Translations under genes and position numbers: made by a program | The notes under the pieces: generated by a model | The model's database searches: none | What the model was told of the DNA's origin: nothing | The model's input: the letters and a program-made list of their open reading frames with translations, nothing else | Assembly: GCF_051962475.1 (NCBI RefSeq) | Contig: NZ_JBQCCF010000069.1 | Location: 339,036 to 403,035, forward strand | Length of the DNA: 64,000 nt | Reading direction: 5' to 3' | From: Dyella_A sp051962475 | Lineage (GTDB): Bacteria; Pseudomonadota; Gammaproteobacteria; Xanthomonadales; Rhodanobacteraceae | Shown: positions 51,910 through 61,183 of the stretch, one piece after another | How positions within the stretch are numbered: the stretch's first letter is position 1 | Layout of the letters: each line of letters starts with the position of its first letter

Positions 51910-53532
51910 ATGACGGATGCTCCGCCCCGTTCACGCACCGCGCACAAGAGCGCGACCCTCTCGGGCGATCTCCAGAGCTGGGAGAAGAGCTTCCGCACCG
52001 CGATCGACACCATCCCCGGGCTGGCCTGGTTCGGCAGCGCCGATGGACCGGTGGAGTTCCTCAACAAGCAGTGGTGTGAGTACACCGGGATAGCGATGGA
52101 CGACGCCCTCGGCTGGGGCTGGACCCGCACCATCCATCCGGACGATCTGCCAGGGCTGGAAGTGCAGTGGCGCGGAGCGATGGTGCGGCGCGCTCCCGAC
52201 GAGCTCGAGGCGCGCGTGCGCCGCTTCGACGGCGAGTACCGCTGGTTTCTTTTCCGCTACGCGCCACTGCTCGACGCCACCGGCCAGGTGCTCAAGTGGT
52301 ACGGCGCCAATATCGACATCGAAGGGCGCAAGCGCGCCGAGCGAGCGCTGCTGGCGTCCGAGCAACTCGCGCGGGGGCAGGTCAACGCGCTCAAGAGCGC
52401 CCTGGATGCGCTCGCGATGGAGCCGGACCCCAACCAGCTGGTCACGCACATCCTGCGCACGCTGACCGCCCAGTTTGGCGCGCACAGCGCCAGCGTCTGG
52501 CGACGTGGTCAGGTCGACGGCAAGGTAAGGATCGAGTTCGCGTTCGAGGACGACCGCGTCGTGCCGAGGACCGACCCGCGCTTTGCCGGGCTCGACCTGA
52601 TGCTCCCGATGGAAGACATCTGGCCCTGGCCCGACGTCTTTCGTTCCGGCAAACCCAGCGTCATCGAAGACATCCGGACCGTGCCTCCGTTTGCCCTGCG
52701 CGATCGGCTGCTGCCGCTGGGCATCATCACCGTGCTGCTGGTGCCCATGATGATCGCCGGGCAGCTGGAGGGCGCCATCGGGCTTCGTTTCAAGCAGCAG
52801 CGCAGTTTTGAGTCGGAACAGATCGAGCTGGCCCAGGCGCTGGCACAGCAGGCCATGCTGATGATCCGGCTGGCCGAGTTGTCCGCGCAGGGACGCGACG
52901 CGGCCGTGATGGATGAGCGCAACCGCATTGCGCGCGACATCCACGACACGCTGGCGCAGGGCTTCACCGGCGTCATCGTGCAGCTGGAGGCCGCCGAGGA
53001 TGCCAGCCGGCGCGGCCTCGGGCAGGAAGCGGAACAGCACATCGTCACCGCCCGCAGCTTGGCGCGCGAGAGCCTCAGCGAGGCCCGTCGCTCGGTGCAG
53101 GCGTTGCGCCCGCAGTCACTGGAACACGGCGAGGTGACCGTCGCCCTGCGCGCGCTGTTCGGCAAGCTGACCGAAGGCACGGCGCTGCATACCGAGCTGA
53201 AAGTGGCCGGGGTTCTCCGGACGCTGCCAGCGGACTGCGAGGAGGCCTTGTTCCGCATCGCCCAGGAAGCGCTGACCAACGTGCTGCGTCACGCACAGGC
53301 ATCGCGGTTCATCGCCACGGTCACCTTCGCTCGCAGCGAGGTGCGTCTGGAGCTTGTCGACGATGGACGTGGCTTCGATCCGGCAGCAAGGCGCGATGGC
53401 TTCGGCCTGCTGGGCATGCGCGAACGAGTCGACGCCATGGGTGGCGAAATGAAGGTCAAGAGCGCGAGCAGTCACGGCACGAAGCTTTCTGTCCGCCTGC
53501 CGACGACCTCCCAGCCAAGGAAATCACGGTGA
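51910..53532 (+). CDS. NarL-type sensor histidine kinase with PAS and GAF domains
   Basis: The 540-residue protein has no membrane segment. PAS (about 20-140, FRTAIDTIPGLAWFGSADGP) is followed by GAF (about 160-320) and HisKA_3 with H345 in RNRIARDIHDTLAQGFTGVI. The HATPase has EALTNVLRHAQASRF and DDGRGFDP. It autophosphorylates on H345 and passes the phosphate to the adjacent response regulator. The ligand of PAS or GAF is unknown. The frame is open far upstream, but the first credible start is the ATG at 51910. It overlaps the regulator gene by one base if that starts at ATG 53532. Confidence 0.93.
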   Translation: MTDAPPRSRTAHKSATLSGDLQSWEKSFRTAIDTIPGLAWFGSADGPVEFLNKQWCEYTGIAMDDALGWGWTRTIHPDDLPGLEVQWRGAMVRRAPDELEARVRRFDGEYRWFLFRYAPLLDATGQVLKWYGANIDIEGRKRAERALLASEQLARGQVNALKSALDALAMEPDPNQLVTHILRTLTAQFGAHSASVWRRGQVDGKVRIEFAFEDDRVVPRTDPRFAGLDLMLPMEDIWPWPDVFRSGKPSVIEDIRTVPPFALRDRLLPLGIITVLLVPMMIAGQLEGAIGLRFKQQRSFESEQIELAQALAQQAMLMIRLAELSAQGRDAAVMDERNRIARDIHDTLAQGFTGVIVQLEAAEDASRRGLGQEAEQHIVTARSLARESLSEARRSVQALRPQSLEHGEVTVALRALFGKLTEGTALHTELKVAGVLRTLPADCEEALFRIAQEALTNVLRHAQASRFIATVTFARSEVRLELVDDGRGFDPAARRDGFGLLGMRERVDAMGGEMKVKSASSHGTKLSVRLPTTSQPRKSR

Positions 53533-54188
53533 TGACAACGCAGGTTTCAGCTACACCGCCGCTTCCATCGTCACCGATCCGGGTGTTGATCGCCGACGAT
53601 CACGTGACGGTGCGCGAGGGCCTGGCGGCGATCATCGGACGCCAGTCAGACATGCTCGTGGCGGGCGAAGCGGCCAACGGCCAGGCTTGCGTCGAGCGGT
53701 GGCTGGAATACCGCCCCGACGTGACCCTGCTCGACCTGCGCATGCCGATGCTCGATGGGGTTGGCGCCATCGAGGCGATCCGGCGCGAAGACGCTGCGGC
53801 CCGGCTCATCGTGCTGACCACGTTCGATACCGATCACGACATCACCCGCGCGATCGTGGCCGGCGCAAAGGGGTACATGCTCAAGGATGCGCAGCGCGAA
53901 GAACTGCTCGAATGCATCCGCGCCGTCCATGCCGGCGAGGTGCGCATTCCGCCGCTGCTGCTGGCCAAGCTCGCCTCCACCGTCAGCGGCGAAGCACTGA
54001 CCGGCCGCGAGCTGGAGGTGCTCACTCTGCTGGCGCGCGGATGCAGCAACAAGGACATCGCCCGGCAGTTGCTGATCGGCGAAACCACGGTCAAATCGCA
54101 TCTGCGCAGCATCTTCACCAAACTGCAGGTCCTGAGCCGCACCGAAGCCCTCACCGAGGCGAACCGGCGCGGCCTGATCCGGCTCTAG
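53532..54188 (+). CDS. NarL/FixJ-family response regulator
   Basis: The 218-residue protein has a receiver domain with acidic pocket D22-D23 and phospho-acceptor D68 in DVTLLDLRMP. The conserved lysine lies in KGYMLKDAQ. The LuxR-type helix-turn-helix is LTGRELEVLTLLARGCSNKD followed by GETTVKSHLRSIF. It partners the kinase just upstream and probably controls nearby genes, perhaps the divergent hydrolase set. ATG 53532 shares one base with the kinase stop (TGATG). A GTG three bases earlier is possible. Confidence 0.95.
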   Translation: MTTQVSATPPLPSSPIRVLIADDHVTVREGLAAIIGRQSDMLVAGEAANGQACVERWLEYRPDVTLLDLRMPMLDGVGAIEAIRREDAAARLIVLTTFDTDHDITRAIVAGAKGYMLKDAQREELLECIRAVHAGEVRIPPLLLAKLASTVSGEALTGRELEVLTLLARGCSNKDIARQLLIGETTVKSHLRSIFTKLQVLSRTEALTEANRRGLIRL

Positions 54189-54361
54189 CCAACCTGGCGG
54201 GCCGCGGGCGGCGGGACCCGTGTCTCGCCCGAAAGGAGGAGCCTCCTGTCGTCCGTCGGTGCAGTCGAATTTTCCGTCCACGGATCAATGGTTCTCCAGC
54301 CCCTTAGTGGTGATAGTTCAAGGTGACCCGGCGGTGAGCCCAGTAGCGGGGACGCGACACC

Positions 54362-54988
54362 ATGAACGAGTCGATGGAACGGGACGCGATCGTTCCGACG
54401 GTTTCCCAGCTTCTCCAGCGCGCCCGGCTGGCGCTCGGTGGCGATGCCCACACCGCCAAACGGCAGATCCAACGGGCCCTGGAACTGCTGCGGGACGCCG
54501 AGTCCCGCACACCGGCGCCGTCGGACCCGGTGCAGCATCCCGTTCACGGCCTGGCACCGTGGCAGGCGCGGCGGGTGATCGACCATATTCAGGCCCGCCT
54601 GGACACGCCGATCCGGGTCGAAGAGATGGCCCGCGTGATCCGGCTGAGCACCAGCTATTTCTCACGCGCCTTCCGGCTCAGCTTCAGCATGTCTCCGCAC
54701 GCCTACGTCATCGCCCTGCGGCTCGCCCGGGCGCGTGAGCTGCTGCTGGGCAGCAACGAGCAGATGACGCAGATCGCGATGGCCTGCGGCTTTGCCGACC
54801 AAGCGCATTTCTCGCGGGTGTTCCACCGCGAGATGGGTTGCGCCCCGGGGCGGTGGCGGCGCGAACGGCGCGACGGACCGACCCTGCCACCGGCACTCGA
54901 CGGCGGGCGTCATACCGGCGCCAATGTCCACGCGAACCCCGGCTTGCGCACTTCTGAGCCTCACCCGGGGCACAGCGTCGCTCCGTAA
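54362..54988 (+). CDS. AraC-family transcriptional regulator
   Basis: The 208-residue protein has two helix-turn-helix motifs of the AraC type at about 75-165: IRVEEMARVIRLSTSYFSRA and MTQIAMACGFADQAHFSRVF. A helical N-terminal region of about 60 residues with no ligand-binding cupin precedes them, and a disordered C-terminus follows. Its small N-terminal part suggests a SoxS/MarA-like regulator that responds through its own level. It is single, following the two-component genes after about 170 bp. The target genes are unknown. Confidence 0.88.
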   Translation: MNESMERDAIVPTVSQLLQRARLALGGDAHTAKRQIQRALELLRDAESRTPAPSDPVQHPVHGLAPWQARRVIDHIQARLDTPIRVEEMARVIRLSTSYFSRAFRLSFSMSPHAYVIALRLARARELLLGSNEQMTQIAMACGFADQAHFSRVFHREMGCAPGRWRRERRDGPTLPPALDGGRHTGANVHANPGLRTSEPHPGHSVAP

Positions 54989-55136
54989 GGGCGGGCCCAG
55001 CAGCCGCGACATGGACGAGGCCACTCATCCCTCCGGGCTGCCGCGATGGCAGGGAGGCACATGGCCACGCTGGCTATCGCATCCAAATCCGGGCACTGTC
55101 CGTACATCGAGCGGACTTCCCAATTGCCGTTCGACC

Positions 55137-55766
55137 ATGAAGCACGACGCCACCCGCTGGAGCCTGTCGCCTTTCGAGGCGGCGCGAGCCATGTCGACCC
55201 ACGACCCGCAACCGAAGACTGCCGAGGACTGGGCTGCCGAAATGGCGGCGGTGGCGGCTCGTGCCGACCGTGACAGTTTCATGCGCATCTACGACCATTT
55301 CTTTCCCCGCGTGCGTCTCTACCTGCGCGGTCAGGGTTCGACCGAGGCCGTCGCCGAGGAGCTGGCCCAGGAGGTGCTGCTGCGGCTGTGGCAGCGTGCC
55401 GCCATGTTCGAGGCCAGCCGCGGCAGCCTGGCCACCTGGCTGTTCCGCATCGCCCGCAACCTGCACATCGACCGCCTGCGCCAGGAGCGCTACTGGGTGT
55501 CGCTGCCGGAAGGCGTGGAGGTGCCGGAAGAAGCCACCGATGAGGCGTTCTCGCGGGCCGAGAGCTACGCCGACCATGTCGACCTGGCACGGCGCATCGA
55601 GAAGTTGCCCGCCACCCAGGCGCGATTGATCCGCATGTCCTATTTCGAAGCCAAGACGCACTGCGAGATCGCCGCCGAGCTGGGGATGCCGCTGGGTACG
55701 GTGAAGTCCTCACTGCGCCGCGCCTTCCTCAAGCTGCAGGTGGAAGTGTGCAGGGGGGCGGCATGA
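55137..55766 (+). CDS. ECF sigma factor (RpoE/ECF11-like)
   Basis: The 209-residue sigma factor has region 2 (IYDHFFPRVRLYLRG, then ELAQEVLLRLWQRAAMF and TWLFRIARNLHIDRLRQERY) and region 4 (LPATQARLIRMSYFEAKTHC, then LGMPLGTVKSSLRRAFLKLQ). It recognises -35 and -10 elements once released by its anti-sigma. The stop overlaps the ChrR-like gene by 4 bp, the standard sigma/anti-sigma arrangement. An alternative ATG at 55191 would shorten it by 18 residues. Singlet oxygen or peroxide is the known signal in relatives. Confidence 0.93.
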   Translation: MKHDATRWSLSPFEAARAMSTHDPQPKTAEDWAAEMAAVAARADRDSFMRIYDHFFPRVRLYLRGQGSTEAVAEELAQEVLLRLWQRAAMFEASRGSLATWLFRIARNLHIDRLRQERYWVSLPEGVEVPEEATDEAFSRAESYADHVDLARRIEKLPATQARLIRMSYFEAKTHCEIAAELGMPLGTVKSSLRRAFLKLQVEVCRGAA

Positions 55767-56440
55767 ACCCGCGCCATCACCTGGACGAGGCGACTCTGGT
55801 CAGCTACGCCGCTGGCGCGATGTCCGACGGCCTTCGCGCCGTGGCCGCGACCCATCTGGAGGTCTGTGGGCACTGCCGTCAGCAGCTGGCGTTTGCCGAG
55901 CGCATCGGCGGCTTCCTGCTCAGCCAGCGCCAGCCAGCCGACGAGGGCGGCCGCCAGGCCCAGCTGCGCGCGCAGATGCTCGCCCGGCTCGATGCGACGC
56001 CGCCCGCCCCGCCGCGTCTGGGCGGCGAGGACGATGCGCCCGCCCAGACCACCGATATCGACCTGCTGCCGCGGCCGCTGCGCCCGTATTTCGGCTCGTC
56101 CTGGCGCGCCTTGCGCTGGCGCTGGACCGCCCCCGGCGTGCACATGATCCGCGCCGCGCGGCCCACCGGCGACAACCTCATCCTGCTGAAGATCGCGCCC
56201 GGCAAGAGCATGCCGGTGCACAGTCACGGCGGCTCCGAGCTGACCCAGATCCTCAAAGGCGCGTACGACGATGCGCTGGGTCATTTCGGCCCGGGCGACA
56301 TGGCCGATCTGGACGGCGAGGTCGAGCACCAGCCGGTGACCTCGCCCGGCGTACCGTGCATCTGCGTCGCCGCGCTGGACGCCCCGCTGCGCTTCCCGGG
56401 GTGGTTCGCGCGCAAGGTGCAGCCGCTGGTGGGGTTGTAG
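55763..56440 (+). CDS. ChrR-type zinc anti-sigma factor with cupin
   Basis: The 225-residue protein has an N-terminal zinc anti-sigma domain with H31-x3-C35-x2-C38 in HLEVCGHCRQQL, and a C-terminal cupin (HSHGGSELTQILKGAYDD, then GPGDMADLDGEVEHQP). In Rhodobacter the ChrR cupin senses singlet oxygen and triggers release of the sigma factor. Here the same job is inferred for the upstream ECF factor. The gene is intact and coupled to the sigma gene. Confidence 0.92.
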   Translation: MNPRHHLDEATLVSYAAGAMSDGLRAVAATHLEVCGHCRQQLAFAERIGGFLLSQRQPADEGGRQAQLRAQMLARLDATPPAPPRLGGEDDAPAQTTDIDLLPRPLRPYFGSSWRALRWRWTAPGVHMIRAARPTGDNLILLKIAPGKSMPVHSHGGSELTQILKGAYDDALGHFGPGDMADLDGEVEHQPVTSPGVPCICVAALDAPLRFPGWFARKVQPLVGL

Positions 56441-56716
56441 ACCGCCGGATTCTGCCGCACAGGAAGGCGGACATCCTGCGAATGAGGAAGGAGCCCCGCC
56501 GCCTGGCGTGGCTCTGTCTCGCTGTATCACCGCGCATCGTTCTGGTCGGCCGCAGTCCTACGTTGTCCCGAGTTGGTTTTCACCGGCGAAACGGAGGCGT
56601 TTCTTCGCGCGGTCGGCACCGGCGTGCTCGGCCAGCGACGAAAGGGGCAGCCGAGTGCCCGGTGGCAGGCCGACGCGCGCGATTCTCCGGCCCCGCGCCA
56701 CATCGGCGGGCGCGAA

Positions 56717-58297
56717 TCAGGCCGCGGCGTGCCGCCGCCCGGCACGCTCGCGGTGCTCACCCACCATCCGCTCGACGAAGGCGCGATGGTCGGGCAGGTC
56801 GCCGAGGGCGTGCTGCGCCACCTGCTGGATCGCTGCGAACTCGCGCCGCGCTTCGTCCACCTGTGGGTAGGCGTGGCGCATCGGCTCGATGTCGGTGTGG
56901 AACTCCATGCCGTAAAGCACGTACTGCCAGCTCGCCACCTGGAACATCTCCAGGTCGCTGACGAAATCCAGTCGATGCGGCGGGCGATGCCGCCACAGTG
57001 CCAGCTTGTCCTGCAGCGTTTGCGGGATGCTGGCGGGGTCGGCGTTGTCGATCCAGAACGGCGTGTCGCCGCGCTGGCTGATGCAGTAGTGCATCTTGAT
57101 GAAGTCGATGATCCGCTCGTAGCGCGCCACCATCATCGCGTTGTGGTGGCGCGCGATGCGCGGGAGGTCGTCGAGGTCGGCCGGCAGCGCGTGGGTGAGC
57201 AGGTAGGCGCCCAGCTCCACCAGGGCGATGCCGGTGGATTCCAGCGGTTCGACGAAGCCGCCGGCGAGCCCCACCGCCACGCAGTTGTGGCACCAGTGCT
57301 CGGGGCGGTAGCCGGTCTCGAAACGGATGCGCAGGGGCGTCAGGCCCTCGGCCGAGGCCCCGAGGTAACTGCGCAGCACCTGCTCGGCGCGCGCATCGTC
57401 GCTGTGCCGCGAGGAATAGACGTAGCCCACACCGCGGCGCTGCTGCAAGCCGATGTCCCAGGTCCAGCCGGCCTCCTGCGCGGTAGCGATGGTGTAGGAG
57501 GGAATCGGCGCATCGGGCCGCTCGTACGGCACCTGCATCGCTACCGCGCGATCGGCGAACAGCACGTCGGCGCGGCTGTGGAACGGCGACTGCATGGCGC
57601 CGTCGATGAGGTGCCCGCGCAGGCCGGTGCAGTCCACGTAGAGGTCGGCGGTCAGGGCGCCGAGCTCGCTGGTGATCAATCGCGCGATGGCGCCGCGTTC
57701 GTCCAGCTCGGCGCGCTCGACGGTCGCCACGTGACGATGCACGCCGAGTACCTGGGTACCGTGTTCGGCCAGCACCTTGGCGAAGCAGGCGGCGTCGAAA
57801 TGGAAGGCGTGGTTCAGCGGCCCCTGGTAGTCGCCGTCCTGCGGACGCTTGGGCGCGCGCTGGTGCTGCACCACCCGGCTCTGCATCGCTACCGCCTCGG
57901 CGAACGACAGGCCCGCCGGCGCCTCGCCCAGCAGCCAGTACGGCAGCAGCTCCGGTCCGCCTGGACGTTGGCTGGGCAGGCTGAAGGGATGGAAGAACGC
58001 CTCGCGTCCCGGCGCGCCCGGCGGTCGCACCCAGTGGCGATAGTGGATGCCCTGCTTGTAGGTGGCGTGGGCGCCGTCGAGGAACCGGCGCTCGTCCAGC
58101 CCGATCGCCGCGAGCGTGCCGCGGATCGAGGGGAACGTGGCCTCGCCCACACCCAGCAGGCCGATGTTCTCGGCCTCCACCAGATGCACCTGCACCGCCG
58201 ATGGATCGCTCGATCGCATCGCCTTGGCCAGGTAGCACGCCACCAGCCATCCGGCGGTGCCGCCGCCGACGATCAACACTTTCTTCAACCGCGCCAT
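56717..58297 (-). CDS. Flavin-dependent tryptophan-halogenase-like protein
   Basis: The 526-residue protein has the FAD motif VGGGTAGW (residues 10-17), the GVGEATFPS segment and a YKQGIHYRHW stretch with the conserved lysine. The second signature normally reads WxWxIP but is WTWDIG (about residues 279-284), with glycine instead of proline. Classical members chlorinate tryptophan with reduced FAD. Those next to TonB receptors in Caulobacter and Xanthomonas have no proven substrate. It lies downstream of the TonB-dependent receptor behind two terminators, so partial readthrough or its own promoter is needed. GGAGG precedes the start region. Confidence 0.88.
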   Translation of the reverse strand: MARLKKVLIVGGGTAGWLVACYLAKAMRSSDPSAVQVHLVEAENIGLLGVGEATFPSIRGTLAAIGLDERRFLDGAHATYKQGIHYRHWVRPPGAPGREAFFHPFSLPSQRPGGPELLPYWLLGEAPAGLSFAEAVAMQSRVVQHQRAPKRPQDGDYQGPLNHAFHFDAACFAKVLAEHGTQVLGVHRHVATVERAELDERGAIARLITSELGALTADLYVDCTGLRGHLIDGAMQSPFHSRADVLFADRAVAMQVPYERPDAPIPSYTIATAQEAGWTWDIGLQQRRGVGYVYSSRHSDDARAEQVLRSYLGASAEGLTPLRIRFETGYRPEHWCHNCVAVGLAGGFVEPLESTGIALVELGAYLLTHALPADLDDLPRIARHHNAMMVARYERIIDFIKMHYCISQRGDTPFWIDNADPASIPQTLQDKLALWRHRPPHRLDFVSDLEMFQVASWQYVLYGMEFHTDIEPMRHAYPQVDEARREFAAIQQVAQHALGDLPDHRAFVERMVGEHRERAGRRHAAA

Positions 58298-58350
58298 CGC
58301 TTGCGCCTCCGCTTCACGTCGCCGCCTGCCCCGTCAGCCCACCGTCGAAC

Positions 58351-58389
58351 GACAAAGAAAGGCCGGGCCCCCTGCGTGGAGACCCGGCC
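58351..58389 (-). terminator. Second terminator between receptor and halogenase
   Basis: On the minus strand GGCCGGG and CCCGGCC (58361-58389) form a hairpin followed by TTTCTTTG. It is the distal one of two in tandem. Confidence 0.75.
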
Positions 58390-58449
58390 GATGCGCCATT
58401 CAAGGGGAGGGTGCCGGCGTCAGCTCCTGCAACACCGGCTCGGGAACGG

Positions 58450-58485
58450 CAAAAGAGGAGCGGCGCGACCGTCATGACGCGCCGC
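58450..58485 (-). terminator. Terminator directly after the TonB-dependent receptor gene
   Basis: On the minus strand the stem GCGGCGCG/CGCGCCGC is followed by TCCTCTTTT. It begins about 12 bp after the receptor stop. Confidence 0.75.
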
Positions 58486-58496
58486 CGTCGATCAGC

Positions 58497-60914
58497 TCAG
58501 AACCAGAAGCCGAACTGCACGCCGTAGGTGCGCGGCGGCAGATACTGCGAGGTGAAGGCCACCGTGCCGTTGGCGAGCAGGGTGCTGCCGGCGGCGCTGC
58601 TCTTGACCCGGCCGTCGCTGACGTTCTGCACGTAGGCGTTGATGTACCACTTGTCGCCCGGCTCGGAGTAACGCAGCGCCAGGTCGGTGCGCACGTAGGC
58701 CTTCTGCTTGTCGCCGTCGCCGAAGTTGAACCAGCTCAGCCACTGCGCGCTCTGGTACTGCGAGCTGATGCGCGGGGTGAGCCGGCCGCCGTTACCGAGC
58801 ACGAAGTCGTGTTCGTAGATCGCAGTGAGCGAAACGTCCGGCGCGTGCGGCAGATCGTTGCCGGTGATGTCCGCGCAGTTGTTGCTGATGGTCGACTCCG
58901 GCGGGCAGGCGGTGGGCACGTAGTAGTCGTTGCTGGCCGCATAGCGCTCGGTGCCCAGCTTCTTCTCCGGGATCACCGAGAGCACCAGCGTGGCGCGATC
59001 GTGGTTCTGCGAGTAGGCCAGCTCCGACTCCAGGCCGCCCACCTTGGTCTTGCCGCCCACGTTGGCGAAGCCCAGGCCGTGCGTGCCGTCGGGGTAGGTC
59101 ACCGGCGCGGACAGCTGGTAGTTCTTGAACACCTCGTAGTAGGCCGCGCTGTTCCAGGTCAGGTGGCCGTCCAGGAAGGAGAACTTGGTGCCGATCTCGT
59201 AGTTGGTCAGCGTCTCGGGCTTGTACAGCGCGCCGCCGTCCTGGGTGCCGCCGGACTTGTAGCCGGTGGACACGCTGGCGTAGATCAGCCCGGTTGCGCC
59301 CAGATCATGGTCGATGCGCACCAGCCAGGTCGGCTTGCTCTTGCTGTAGGTGCCGTCGTTGTGCTGGCTGATGTTGAAGCCGGCGTCGCCGGGGCTCTGC
59401 CACGGCGAGAGCGGCAGTTGCGGGTACGCCGCGTTGTAACCCCAACCCCAGTTGATGCCGCCGCGGTTCTCGCGCTTGTCGTGTGACCAGCGCGCGCCGC
59501 CGGTGAGGCGCCAGGTGTCGCTCATGTGCCAGGTGGCCTGGCCGAACGCCGCCGACGACTCCACCAGCTCTTCGGGCTGGATGAACGAGCCCTGCCAGCT
59601 CACGGTACCGTGCTGGGTACCGTTCATGATCGGGATGTCGAAGCGGATGTTGTTGTTCTCGTGGGCGTAGTACAGGCCCAGGATCCAATCGACGGTCTGC
59701 TCGCCGGTGGACTTCAGGTCCAGCTCGTGGCTGTAGCTGGAGTAGTTGGAGAAGTTGGTGCGGTCTTCCTGGTACACGCCGTTGGTGGTGAAGCTGGTAG
59801 GTACGTTGACGCCGCCGTCCTGGTCGAAGTCGCTCTTGCCGGAGTAGCGGTTGTAGCCGGCCACGTAGGTCAGGTCGAGGCCATCGCCGAGCTGCCAGTC
59901 CATGCGGCTGCGCACCGACTTGGCGGTGCGGTCGAGGTACGGCGCCACATCGGCCAGGGTCGACCAGAATTTCTGCCCGGGCCGCGGTTGCTGCATCAGG
60001 TTCATGCTGGGCGTGCCGCGGTCGGTGAAGTACTCGTAGGACAGATCCCACAGGAAGTTGTCCGACGGCTTCCAGCGCGCGCTCACGCGGGCGGCCGACT
60101 GGTCCTGCGCGTTGTACTTCTTGCCGCCCTTCACGAAGTCGTTCGGGTCGATCGGCTGGAACGCCGCCGGATCGCCGCCCGTGGCCAGGTAGGTGACGCG
60201 CTGCTGGTCCACCGAGGGGATCTGGCCGATCGGGTTCTGGTAGTCGACATAGCCGTCGTGCTGCTGGTGCACGGCCGCCACGCGCATGGCGAAGGTGCTG
60301 CTGATCGGCAGGTTCACCGCGGCGCGCACGCCGCTCTGGTTGTAGTTGCCGGCCTCGATGCTGCCATTGCCGTAGAAGCCGCCTTCGATGTCCGGCTTGG
60401 CGGTGGTGAAGCTGATGGCGCCGGCGGTGGAGTTGCGTCCCCACAGCGTGCCCTGCGGGCCGCGCAGCACTTCCACGCTGTCCATGTCCAGCAGCAGGCT
60501 GGACGCCGCTTCGGCGCGCGGGCTGTAGACGCCGTCGACGAAGGTGGCCACCTCGGGGTCGGCGTATTCGGTCTTGGCGCTGTCGTTGCCGATACCGCGC
60601 AGGGTGAGCGTGACCACGCCGTGGTCGCCCTGCGAGGTGCCCTGCAGGCCGGGCACCAGCTTGGTGATGTCCTGCACGGTCATCACCCGCTCCTTGTCGA
60701 GCGTGTTGGCGGAGATCGCACTGACCGCCACCGGCGTCTTCTGCAGCGGGGTTTCGCGCTTGGTCGCGCTCACCTGCACCGCGTCCAGCTGGGTCACTTT
60801 CTTCTTTGCCGGCGCCGCATCGGACGACGACGCGTCCTGCGGGGCAGCGAGTACGGTGCCTGGAGCGAGCACCAGGGTCATGGCGACATACAACGCCGAG
60901 TAGCGCAGCTTCAT
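58497..60914 (-). CDS. TonB-dependent outer-membrane receptor
   Basis: The 805-residue protein imports a ligand, probably a sugar or glycan fragment, across the outer membrane using TonB energy. A signal peptide ends near VLAAPQDA. The plug (about 45-170) contains TPVAVSAISANTLDKERVMT and MDSVEVLRGPQGTLWGRNST, the classic plug motif, and a 22-strand barrel follows ending in YGVQFGFWF. A clear ribosome binding site (GGAGGGGGAAG) lies before the ATG. The promoter region holds a perfect 18-bp palindrome shared in its core with the GH3 gene. Two terminators follow. Confidence 0.95.
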   Translation of the reverse strand: MKLRYSALYVAMTLVLAPGTVLAAPQDASSSDAAPAKKKVTQLDAVQVSATKRETPLQKTPVAVSAISANTLDKERVMTVQDITKLVPGLQGTSQGDHGVVTLTLRGIGNDSAKTEYADPEVATFVDGVYSPRAEAASSLLLDMDSVEVLRGPQGTLWGRNSTAGAISFTTAKPDIEGGFYGNGSIEAGNYNQSGVRAAVNLPISSTFAMRVAAVHQQHDGYVDYQNPIGQIPSVDQQRVTYLATGGDPAAFQPIDPNDFVKGGKKYNAQDQSAARVSARWKPSDNFLWDLSYEYFTDRGTPSMNLMQQPRPGQKFWSTLADVAPYLDRTAKSVRSRMDWQLGDGLDLTYVAGYNRYSGKSDFDQDGGVNVPTSFTTNGVYQEDRTNFSNYSSYSHELDLKSTGEQTVDWILGLYYAHENNNIRFDIPIMNGTQHGTVSWQGSFIQPEELVESSAAFGQATWHMSDTWRLTGGARWSHDKRENRGGINWGWGYNAAYPQLPLSPWQSPGDAGFNISQHNDGTYSKSKPTWLVRIDHDLGATGLIYASVSTGYKSGGTQDGGALYKPETLTNYEIGTKFSFLDGHLTWNSAAYYEVFKNYQLSAPVTYPDGTHGLGFANVGGKTKVGGLESELAYSQNHDRATLVLSVIPEKKLGTERYAASNDYYVPTACPPESTISNNCADITGNDLPHAPDVSLTAIYEHDFVLGNGGRLTPRISSQYQSAQWLSWFNFGDGDKQKAYVRTDLALRYSEPGDKWYINAYVQNVSDGRVKSSAAGSTLLANGTVAFTSQYLPPRTYGVQFGFWF

Positions 60915-60986
60915 GTACTTCCCCCTCCACATAGTCTGATGGTTCGTTGCCGGCACGACGGTGCCGGCCGGATCTGCTATCCCCGA

Positions 60987-61004
60987 AATGACAGCGCTGT
61001 CATT
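60987..61004. promoter_or_regulatory. 18-bp palindromic operator upstream of the TonB receptor
   Basis: AATGACAGCGCTGTCATT is a perfect palindrome centred on CG, about 73 bp upstream of the receptor start. Its 14-bp core recurs upstream of the GH3 gene at nearly the same distance. A LacI-type regulator is the likely binder (inference). No regulator gene is in the window. Confidence 0.75.
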
Positions 61005-61183
61005 ACCGATGATAAAAGTTTCGTTCGCTGGAAGCTTGACGCGCGGCAGCACAGTTGTGAAACGCGGCAACTTCCTGTTTTCCCTTGAATCTCGTGATCT
61101 TCCTGGCTTCGGCTCGCGGCGTTTTTGGTGCGCAGCAAGTCAATTCGCGGAAGCGGGAACGCCCTCGAGCCCGCTCCATCGGC

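Noticed and set aside
55081..55104. ECF11-like promoter (ATCC...CGTA) before the sigma gene
   Set aside because: The spacing is 16 bp instead of about 18 and the TG of TGATCC is missing, so I do not claim autoregulation.
59526..61088. 520-codon plus-strand frame opposite the TonB receptor
   Set aside because: Antisense shadow. It covers the receptor's start and promoter and has no motif.
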